Shown: in pieces, positions 58,356 to 64,000 of the stretch
How the letters are laid out: every line of letters begins with the position of its first letter
Position numbering within the stretch: the stretch's first letter is position 1
Assembly (NCBI RefSeq): GCF_022627325.1
Contig: NZ_JAETZZ010000018.1
Location: 1-64,000, forward strand
Length of the DNA: 64,000 nucleotides
Source: Pseudomonas putida
GTDB taxonomy: Bacteria > Pseudomonadota > Gammaproteobacteria > Pseudomonadales > Pseudomonadaceae
Direction: 5' to 3'
Made by a program: the position numbers and the translations under genes
Notes under the pieces: generated by a model
Databases searched by the model: none
Seen by the model: the letters and a program-made list of their open reading frames with translations, nothing else
What the model was told of the DNA's origin: nothing

Positions 58356-59771
58356 TCAGTTCACCTCTGCCTGATAATCGTCGGCGGCGGACAACGGCCG
58401 TGCCGGTGTATGTTGCTGGCCTGGGCCGCCTGGGGTGTGTTGGTCGCCCTCGCCAGGTTTTGGTCCTTTGCGCACGAGGCGCATCATGTAGCCGAGGCCG
58501 GTGCCGAACAGGGCGAAGTACACCACCACGAATGTCACCAAGGTGATGCTGAGCTGTGTGGCGTCATGGTTCGACACGCCATCGGCGGTGCGCTGCAAGC
58601 CGTACACCACCCATGGCTGACGGCCTATCTCGGTGGTGAACCAGCCGGCAAGTATCGCCACCAACCCGGACGGGCCCATCCACAGTGCCAGGTACAGGAA
58701 CGGCCGCGAGGTGTAGAGCGTGCCGCGCTTGCGCAGCCACAGGCTCCACAGGCCGACGAAGATCATCAGGAATCCGAGCCCAACCATGACCCGGAACGAC
58801 CAGAAGACGATGGTCGAGTTGGGCCGGTCCTCAGGCGGGAACTCCTTCATCGCCGGTACCTGCTTGTCCAGGCTGTGGGTCAGTATCAGGCTGCCGAGGG
58901 CAGGGATCTCGATCTTGAAGCGGGTGGTTTCGGCTTTCATGTCGGGGATGCCGAACAGGATCAGCGGGGTCGGTTCACCCGGCTTGTTCTCCCAGTGGCC
59001 TTCGATCGCCGCGATTTTCACCGGCTGGTGCTTGAGGGTGTTAAGCCCATGGAAATCGCCGATGACCGCCTGCACCGGCGCCACGACCAGGGCCATCCAC
59101 ATGGCCATCGACAGCATCTTGCGGATGGCCGGGTTGTCCCGGCCGCGTAGCAGGTGCCAGGCCGCCGAAGCGCCGACGAAGAATGCCGTGGCCACGAATG
59201 CGGCAGTGGCCATGTGCATCAGCCGGTAGGGGAAGGAGGGGTTGAAAATGACGGCCAGCCAGTCCACTGGAATCACCCGGCCATCGACAATTTCATAGCC
59301 TTGCGGCGTCTGCATCCAGCTGTTGGAGGCCAGAATCCAGAAGGTCGAGACCAGTGTGCCAAGCGCCACCATCACCGTGGAGAAGAAGTGCAGGCCACGA
59401 CCGACACGGTTCCAGCCAAACAGCATGACGCCCAGGAAGCCTGCTTCCAGGAAGAACGCGGTGAGCACTTCATAGGTCAGCAACGGGCCGGTAATGGCAC
59501 CGGCGAAATCTGAGAACCGGCTCCAGTTGGTGCCGAACTGGTAGGCCATGACCAGACCGGACACCACGCCCATGCCGAAGTTGACGGCGAAGATCTTCGA
59601 CCAGAAGTGGTAGAGGTCGCGGTAGACCTGCTGGTTCGTTCGCAGCCACAGCCCTTCGAGCACTGCCAGGTAACTGGCAAGGCCGATGGTGATGGCGGGG
59701 AACAGGATGTGGATGGAAACGGTGAAGGCGAACTGAATTCGAGCCAGGTCTAGCGCATCGAGCACGCTCAT
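58356..59771 (-). CDS. cioA: Cytochrome bd-type (cyanide-insensitive) quinol oxidase, subunit I
   Basis: A 471-residue catalytic subunit. RIQFAFTVSIHILFPA carries the haem b595 ligand His near the start; GRQPWVVYGLQRT and the GEPTPLILFGIPD region form the quinol site. The periplasmic Q-loop is short and the protein is about 50 residues shorter than E. coli CydA, both marks of the cyanide-insensitive CIO type. In P. aeruginosa RoxR activates cioAB; two matching boxes lie about 155 and 215 bp upstream here. The C-terminal tail is Gly/Pro-rich (EGDQHTPGGPGQQHTPARPL). Confidence 0.95.
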   Translation of the reverse strand: MSVLDALDLARIQFAFTVSIHILFPAITIGLASYLAVLEGLWLRTNQQVYRDLYHFWSKIFAVNFGMGVVSGLVMAYQFGTNWSRFSDFAGAITGPLLTYEVLTAFFLEAGFLGVMLFGWNRVGRGLHFFSTVMVALGTLVSTFWILASNSWMQTPQGYEIVDGRVIPVDWLAVIFNPSFPYRLMHMATAAFVATAFFVGASAAWHLLRGRDNPAIRKMLSMAMWMALVVAPVQAVIGDFHGLNTLKHQPVKIAAIEGHWENKPGEPTPLILFGIPDMKAETTRFKIEIPALGSLILTHSLDKQVPAMKEFPPEDRPNSTIVFWSFRVMVGLGFLMIFVGLWSLWLRKRGTLYTSRPFLYLALWMGPSGLVAILAGWFTTEIGRQPWVVYGLQRTADGVSNHDATQLSITLVTFVVVYFALFGTGLGYMMRLVRKGPKPGEGDQHTPGGPGQQHTPARPLSAADDYQAEVN

Positions 59772-59924
59772 TATGATGGGGCCTCACGGGGTAGCGCGCG
59801 ACGGCGCCGGTTTCGGGAAGCAGAGCCCGGGTCCTGGCCGGCTCTGCGCTGGTGTCTGCGTGGGGTTGCACGGAGCCATTGCGATGGCGGCGCCACTGTA
59901 AGGAGCATGGTGGGTCTGACCAAC

Positions 59925-59938
59925 TGCGACAATCTGTC
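59925..59938 (+). promoter_or_regulatory. RegA/PrrA/RoxR-type box, cioA/DUF2946 intergenic region (site A, candidate)
   Basis: TGCGAC-AATCT-GTC fits GCGNC-N5-GNC. It lies 154 bp upstream of the minus-strand cioA and 124 bp upstream of the plus-strand DUF2946 gene (copy 2). Confidence 0.45.
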
Positions 59939-59986
59939 CCTGGGGGGCGCCCGCTCTGGCGAATGGAGGCCAAGTGCGCCAGGTGT

Positions 59987-60000
59987 GACGGCTTGTCGCA
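59987..60000 (-). promoter_or_regulatory. RegA/PrrA/RoxR-type box, cioA/DUF2946 intergenic region (site B, candidate)
   Basis: On the minus strand TGCGAC-AAGCC-GTC fits the same consensus. Sites A and B share CTGCGACAA in opposite orientation, 62 bp apart. The rest of 59772-60061 has a hairpin (CAGAGCC/GGCTCTG, 59821-59846) and no gene. Confidence 0.45.
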
Positions 60001-60061
60001 GACGGGGCAGGCTGCAGGTGAAGCTTCTACGAGGCCGGTTTCGATGCTAAAGTCGCCGCCC

Positions 60062-60439
60062 ATGAACCGTCTGCCTTCAAACCGACCCCTCATTGCCTGG
60101 GCACTGTACTTCTGTGTCCTGTTCAATGTACTTGGCTGTGGCCTGGCCCACGGGCAGGCAGTGGGGCTGGCGCTGAATGGATTCGGCGGCGCGTTCTGCA
60201 GCTTAGGTGGCGATACCGCCCCTCTGAAGGCCAAGCAGGACGGCGCCCTGGCGAACGACTTGAGCATTCCGTTCAGTTGCCCGATGGGCTCGGCGGCTTT
60301 TCTTACCCTGGTCTTTCTCATCGCTGTCGGCTGGCTGCTGGCCAGCAGCGAGCGCCGGCCAATCCTGCGTGAAATACGCAGCCATGCCCCGCCGCGTTAT
60401 TGCTGGCCCGCATCCAACCCTCGCGCTTCACCTCTCTGA
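60062..60439 (+). CDS. DUF2946 protein, copy 2 (CruR-like)
   Basis: A 125-residue small protein with an N-terminal hydrophobic segment (LIAWALYFCVLFNVLGCGLAHG), a second one (AAFLTLVFLIAVGWLLA) and the C-terminus WPASNPRASPL, in which RASP (121-124) is one residue from the end. It lacks the CCC cluster of copies 1 and 3 but keeps scattered Cys (FCSLGG, FSCPMG). ATG 60062 has no clear ribosome site; ATG 60044 in the same frame has GAGG nine bases upstream and is possible. It is divergent from cioAB. Confidence 0.75.
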   Translation: MNRLPSNRPLIAWALYFCVLFNVLGCGLAHGQAVGLALNGFGGAFCSLGGDTAPLKAKQDGALANDLSIPFSCPMGSAAFLTLVFLIAVGWLLASSERRPILREIRSHAPPRYCWPASNPRASPL

Positions 60440-60499
60440 CGCTACCTGCGCCTAGGCGCCGTGGCGGGCCAGTGCCTGCCATTAACACGCCGGATCTAC

Positions 60500-60521
60500 G
60501 GTGCATGCTCAGGCATGCACC
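60500..60521. terminator. Hairpin with perfect 9-bp stem
   Basis: GGTGCATGC-TCAG-GCATGCACC lies 60 bp after DUF2946 copy 2 and before the leader ORF of copy 3. It may be a terminator or attenuator. Confidence 0.55.
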
Positions 60522-60558
60522 TGCCGGTTGGTTTGGCCGTCGTTGGAGGTAAGCCCTC

Positions 60559-60603
60559 ATGACCTGTCGAATCTCCACGCCCGCGCTACCTGGCGAGGCA
60601 TGA
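60559..60603 (+). CDS. Possible 14-residue leader peptide before DUF2946 copy 3
   Basis: ATG 60559 has GGAGG twelve to sixteen bases upstream (within TTGGAGGTAAG). It encodes MTCRISTPALPGEA and stops at 60601-60603, two bases before the preferred ATG of the next gene. The tight spacing suggests translational coupling. Whether the peptide is made is unknown. Confidence 0.4.
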   Translation: MTCRISTPALPGEA

Positions 60604-60605
60604 AC

Positions 60606-60995
60606 ATGCGCCATTGCGGCCTGCGCGCACGCACCTGGGATAGCCTCTGGGTCGCCGCGTTGCTTGCCATGCTGCTCAAGGTATTGGCATTGCCCATGGC
60701 CAGTACCCTGGGCGACCTGAGCCTGGCGCAGTTGCTGGCGGGCAGTTATTGCTCGTCGGGCGGCGTTCAGCCGGCCATGCCGGACAAGGACGGCAACCTC
60801 AGCGCGAAGACGTCCGCCCCGGGGCATTGCTGTTGCGCCCAGGGCGGCCCTGCACCTCTGCCTGCCTCGTTGATCCTGGCCGGCTTCGTGCTGCCCGTGC
60901 TGCCGGTCGACCAGCAGCCCGCCGTTCTGGTGCATTCACCGCGGCACTGCTGGCCGTCGATCAACCCCCGTGCCTCCCCGACGTCGATCGCCTGA
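60606..60995 (+). CDS. DUF2946 protein, copy 3 (CruR-like)
   Basis: A 129-residue small protein with a hydrophobic N-terminal segment (LWVAALLAMLLKVLALPMAS), a Cys cluster GHCCCAQGGP and C-terminus WPSINPRASPTSIA, with RASP at 122-125. ATG 60606 has GAGG seven bases upstream; ATG 60600 is in frame but too close to that site. It is followed after 77 bp by an unknown gene, a spacer of the same size as that between copy 1 and its TonB receptor (78 bp). If it acts like CruR, the gene at 61073 would be its target. Confidence 0.8.
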   Translation: MRHCGLRARTWDSLWVAALLAMLLKVLALPMASTLGDLSLAQLLAGSYCSSGGVQPAMPDKDGNLSAKTSAPGHCCCAQGGPAPLPASLILAGFVLPVLPVDQQPAVLVHSPRHCWPSINPRASPTSIA

Positions 60996-61072
60996 CCCGC
61001 AAGGACCCAGGCCGCACCCGCTGGAAGCGGGGCGCCGGCCTGCCGATGGCTAGCCGTACCCAGGAGCACACG

Positions 61073-61648
61073 ATGTCTCGCACCCTGACCGCTTCAGCGT
61101 TGCTGGAGCCCTCCATTCGCCCGTCGCGCGCGGGCGACTTCCTGTTGCCGTTTCCCGATTACCCCTGCAACGCCCGCAGTTTCGTCAACCTCGATGCGCG
61201 CCTGCTGCCTTACTGGCACACGCTATTCGATGTCTGCCCAAGCTTGCTGAAGCTCGACCCGCCTGAGGGGCTTGAGTTGTTCCGACGCTTCATGACGTGG
61301 GCCTACCGGCACCATCCGGCGCTGGATTGGACGTATTACATCAGCGTTTGCCGCTGGTTGCTGAGCTCCCCCTACCAGGCGCGTGTGACTGAGGAGCACA
61401 TTGAGGCCTTCATGGTGGCCGCGGCCGCCTTGTGGGTGGCGACTGATGTGTCTCAGGCCCGTGGCTTGGTGCTGGCCTGGCAGCCTATGGGCGAACGGGT
61501 CGTGGAGTGGAAAACCGGCGTACGGCCGGCGCTGCCAGCCTCCCAGGCGGACGAAGACTTGCCGTCACCCCCTTGGGAGTTTTCCTGGAGCCCACTCAGC
61601 GCCAAAGGCCAGAGCAGCTTCCGGCGCTGGTTGCCGGTACCTGGCTAA
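61073..61648 (+). CDS. Unknown protein downstream of DUF2946
   Basis: A 191-residue soluble protein, no signal peptide, rich in Trp and aromatic residues (LLPYWHTLFDVCPSLLKLDP, FMTWAYRHHPALDWTYYISV) with two Cys and several His. CAGGAG is seven bases before the ATG. I do not recognise the family. Its place after a CruR-like DUF2946 gene and between bd oxidase and copper-uptake genes points to a role in copper handling or respiration, by context only. Confidence 0.7.
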   Translation: MSRTLTASALLEPSIRPSRAGDFLLPFPDYPCNARSFVNLDARLLPYWHTLFDVCPSLLKLDPPEGLELFRRFMTWAYRHHPALDWTYYISVCRWLLSSPYQARVTEEHIEAFMVAAAALWVATDVSQARGLVLAWQPMGERVVEWKTGVRPALPASQADEDLPSPPWEFSWSPLSAKGQSSFRRWLPVPG

Positions 61649-61720
61649 GGCAGGGCGGCACAGGGGCGGCCTTGCGCCGCCCGTTTTCCTATTCATTGAA
61701 TGCTTAGCGAGAGACCGTCG

Positions 61721-62050
61721 ATGGACATACTCCAAGCCATGCGCGCGTTCAGTTGCGTGGTTCAGGCCGGCAGCCTGACCGGCGCGGCCGAACGCCTCGA
61801 CACCACCACCGCCAGCGTTTCCCGGATGCTCTCCAGCCTGGAGGCGCATCTGCATATTCGCTTGTTGAACCGCACGACCCGCCGCATCGCCCTGACCGAA
61901 GCCGGCAACCGTTACTTGAAGCGCTGCCGGGTTATCCTCGAACTGGTGGATACCGCAGAGAACGAGATACACCGCCACACACTGGACTTGCCCACGAACG
62001 GGCAGGCCAACACCCGAACGGGCGCAGCACTCCAACTGGGCGCTTGTTAA
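61721..62050 (+). pseudogene. Truncated LysR-family regulator gene
   Basis: A 109-residue product. The LysR helix-turn-helix is intact (MDILQAMRAFSCVVQAGSLT to RRIALTEAGNRYLKRCRVIL) and so is the linker helix up to about residue 85. The reading then diverges (NTRTGAALQLGAC) and stops where a normal protein would continue for about 200 more residues. No effector-domain remnant was recognised before the terminator at 62106. It is either a deletion product or a free DNA-binding domain. Confidence 0.75.
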
Positions 62051-62105
62051 TCGGGTAAGCCGTCTTCGCCGCTGGCCAACGGGCGCACCGACCTTGACCG
62101 AGGGA

Positions 62106-62125
62106 CGGGGGCCTGAGAACCCCCG
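62106..62125. terminator. Bidirectional hairpin terminator
   Basis: CGGGGG-CCTGAGAA-CCCCCG is a perfect 6-bp GC stem between the convergent truncated LysR gene and the copper-uptake-associated gene. Confidence 0.6.
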
Positions 62126-62134
62126 GGTTATTCA

Positions 62135-62566
62135 TCAGTGATTGCCGTGGGCAGCGTCCTTGTCGACCTTGACCACGCCTTGGAACAGCGCGAACTGCCT
62201 GACCCGCTCGGCGGGTTGAGCACTTTCGGCCTGGCGCACTGCCTGGCTCAGTTGGGCCGCGTCCTGTTCACTGAGCCCGGCGCTGTGCAGGGTTGCCGGG
62301 TCGAGCAGTGAATCGCCGGCGCACAGCACCACGCGCCAGCCGTGAGGCCCTTTACGCAACAAGGCACGGCCGCCGCGCTGGTCTTGCAACCAGCCGGCTA
62401 CCGCATGCTCGCCCTGGATGGTAACCGGGCCAACGTCCAGTGGCGCATCCGGGCGTTCGAAGTTGTGTCGCATCAGGTGCTGAATGCTCTGCTGCTCGCT
62501 GGCGGTATCGGCCACGGCCAGCAGCGGGCTGCAGGCCAGCAGCAGCGCAAGGATCGGTGCTTTCAT
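62135..62566 (-). CDS. Copper-uptake-system-associated protein (putative)
   Basis: A 143-residue exported protein with signal peptide MKAPILALLLACSPLLAVADT and a compact domain (IQHLMRHNFERPDAPLDVGP, AGWLQDQRGGRALLRKGPHG, VVLCAGDSLLDPATLHSAGL). I recall proteins of this type annotated as associated with copper uptake, next to TonB receptors; this name is from memory. The C-terminus ends in DAAHGNH, possibly metal-binding. AAGGAAC precedes the ATG. It follows the TonB receptor gene after a 54-bp gap with a hairpin. Confidence 0.7.
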   Translation of the reverse strand: MKAPILALLLACSPLLAVADTASEQQSIQHLMRHNFERPDAPLDVGPVTIQGEHAVAGWLQDQRGGRALLRKGPHGWRVVLCAGDSLLDPATLHSAGLSEQDAAQLSQAVRQAESAQPAERVRQFALFQGVVKVDKDAAHGNH

Positions 62567-62584
62567 GTGCTTGTTCCTTGTAAG

Positions 62585-62606
62585 GCTGCCGACTGCTGTC
62601 GGCAGC
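62585..62606 (-). other. Hairpin between the TonB receptor and the downstream gene
   Basis: GCTGCCGAC-TGCT-GTCGGCAGC is a perfect 9-bp stem with a tetraloop in the 54-bp gap. It may set the ratio of the two products by partial termination or mRNA stability. Confidence 0.5.
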
Positions 62607-62620
62607 TTCCGGTGGCGGGC

Positions 62621-64000
62621 TCAGAAGCCCATCTTCACACCCAGTTGCGCCGAAGTACCGGGCATCGGGTAGTTGGTACGGTAGGCGTAGTCACGGTCGA
62701 ACAGGTTCTCCACGGCGACGAACACTTCGCCCACCTTGCCCAGTGCGGGTACGGCGTAACCGACGCGCATGTTGACCACGGTGAAGCTATCGACTTTGGA
62801 GAAGTTGCTGGCGCCGGCGGTGCGTTCCTCGGCCAGCACGTACATGTCTTTCTGGTACTGCGCATCAGCCGACAGGCGCCAAGGCCCGGTCTCGTAGGTG
62901 GTGCCCAGCGACAGCGATTTCTGCGGCGCGTAGGGCAGGGTCTTGAGGGACGGATCGAGCCAGGTGAAGCCGACGAAGCTGCTCCAATTGCTGGTCCAGC
63001 GCTGCTGCCAGGTGGCTTCGGCACCCTTGATGTCGTAGTCACCCAGGTTGATGTAGGAGGGGCTCGACACGGCCGGCGGGAAGGCGAACAGATAGCGGTC
63101 CTGCAGCTTGTCCTTGAACACCGCGAGGTCCAGGGTGGCGCTGTCGATGGGGTTGAAGCGCACGCCCAGTTCCTGGTGGTCGACTTTCTCGGGCTTCAGG
63201 TCCTTCCAGGTTTCACCCAGCGCCGGGATCAGGCTCGACATCACCGAGGCTTCCAGGCCGGGGTAGTTGATGCCGCGCGAGGCGTTGGCACGGAACTCGA
63301 CATTGCTCGATGACAGCAACAGGCCGGCGTGCGGGGCGGTGGCGTTGTCGAACACATTGTGCTCATACGTGCGTACGCCGACCGAGGGGGTCAGGGTCCA
63401 GGTGTCGTTGAGGGCAAAGGCATGGCTGACGGCGAGGTGCGGCGATGTCACGCGCAGGGTGGGCGCATCGAACTTCGCTTGTGGCGCCGGGGCGATGCGC
63501 TTGAAGTGGACCTCGCCCTTGCTCTCGTCGATGTCCAGGCCCAAGGCCACTTCGCCGCCTTGCCAGGGGCGCAGCTGTTCTTCCCAGCGGATGCCTTGGA
63601 GCGTGAAGTCACTGATGGTGTCGCCGTCCAAGCCGGTCTGGTCAAGGGCCGAACCTCGGCCTTCGTTGTGGTAGACCTTGAGGCTGCCATCGCCCCATTC
63701 GTGATTGTGCGCCAAGGACAGCGAAGCGAGTGTGCCGCGGGTATTGAACTCACCATTCTTGGTTTCCGGCAGGCCTTTCTGCCCGGGGTCTGAGACCTGG
63801 TTGTTGGCATGCAGCAGCAGCAACCCGGTACTCCAGTTCTCATTCAGCCGGTAACCCAAGCGCGCCATGCCATTGTTCAGCCGGCCATCACCGTCACTGC
63901 GGTCACCGTCGGAGTGGGCCGCTCCCTGGGCCAGCAGGTAATCAAAATCGCCTTCCCGGCCAATCAGGCTGGCTTGTTCGGTGGCTGTGCGGAAGCTGCC
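62621..64000 (-). CDS. TonB-dependent receptor, 5' end outside the window
   Basis: The C-terminal 459 residues or so of a TonB-dependent receptor barrel; the frame stays open to the right edge, so the start, signal peptide and plug are beyond 64000. Barrel features include HAGLLLSSSNVEFRANASRG, LGVRFNPIDSATLDLAVFKD and a C-terminal ENLFDRDYAYRTNYPMPG before the final GF. The neighbouring copper-uptake-associated gene and nearby DUF2946 genes suggest copper as substrate (inference). Confidence 0.88.
   Translation of the reverse strand, partial: GSFRTATEQASLIGREGDFDYLLAQGAAHSDGDRSDGDGRLNNGMARLGYRLNENWSTGLLLLHANNQVSDPGQKGLPETKNGEFNTRGTLASLSLAHNHEWGDGSLKVYHNEGRGSALDQTGLDGDTISDFTLQGIRWEEQLRPWQGGEVALGLDIDESKGEVHFKRIAPAPQAKFDAPTLRVTSPHLAVSHAFALNDTWTLTPSVGVRTYEHNVFDNATAPHAGLLLSSSNVEFRANASRGINYPGLEASVMSSLIPALGETWKDLKPEKVDHQELGVRFNPIDSATLDLAVFKDKLQDRYLFAFPPAVSSPSYINLGDYDIKGAEATWQQRWTSNWSSFVGFTWLDPSLKTLPYAPQKSLSLGTTYETGPWRLSADAQYQKDMYVLAEERTAGASNFSKVDSFTVVNMRVGYAVPALGKVGEVFVAVENLFDRDYAYRTNYPMPGTSAQLGVKMGF

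Noticed and set aside
59852..60061. Longer DUF2946 copy 2 starting near 59852
   Set aside because: It would translate both RoxR-type boxes. A hydrophobic N-terminus at 60062 (or 60044) fits the family.

Overview
The window is GC-rich chromosomal DNA of a Pseudomonas putida-group bacterium. The evidence is a complete 2-ketogluconate (gad/ptxS/kgu) locus with three identical PtxS operators, a pcaIJ pair preceded by a canonical PcaR box, P. putida-style REP palindromes and a cyanide-insensitive bd oxidase. There are no tRNA or rRNA genes, CRISPR arrays, prophages or insertion sequences.

Layout. 1-410 is non-coding: a folded element, two copies of an 84-bp repeat and a REP. 411-4574 is an ABC export operon (ATPase, FtsX-type permease, AttH/CrtC-like lipoprotein). 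4638-6580 holds an aldo/keto reductase and a LysR regulator. 6704-15975 is gluconate oxidation and 2-ketogluconate catabolism: a membrane-bound three-subunit gluconate 2-dehydrogenase, PtxS, then KguE-K-T-D. 16018-25276 has two transporters, a bacteriophytochrome histidine kinase, a FUSC membrane protein, a quinone-oxidoreductase-like MDR protein and a bestrophin gene broken by an in-frame stop. 25448-33665 has a PAS hybrid kinase, the pqi lipid-transport operon (pqiA in two overlapping halves), an MscS channel and a thymidylate-kinase-like protein.

33678-41357 looks like a nitrogen-scavenging island. An ABC importer, a Rieske oxygenase with its reductase, and an amidohydrolase of the 8-oxoguanine deaminase/AtzB type are divergent from a Tsx-like outer-membrane channel. 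The shared control region has two mirror-image sigma-54 promoters, each feeding an almost identical 46-nt leader, with an NtrC-like site between. The substrate is probably a purine-like or other N-heterocycle (inference). 41407-48405 carries a chemoreceptor with a PcaR-like box, two small proteins, a VOC protein, pcaIJ, a DJ-1/PfpI protein and a membrane-anchored SDR; a Nudix hydrolase follows. 49218-54512 is a cobalamin-riboswitch-controlled TonB receptor and FecCD-type ABC importer.

54555-64000 is a probable copper and respiration island. It has a DUF2946-TonB receptor operon, cioAB with a DUF2474 subunit, two more DUF2946 genes, an unknown protein, a truncated LysR gene, a copper-uptake-associated protein and a third TonB receptor cut by the window edge. 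All three DUF2946 proteins end in WPxxNPRASP, which resembles the RAPP arrest motif known for the Bordetella copper regulator CruR. Three RegA/PrrA/RoxR-type boxes lie in front of the DUF2946-TonB operon, cioAB and the second DUF2946 gene. Together they suggest joint redox and copper control. This is the most interesting region of the window, followed by the mirrored sigma-54 control region.
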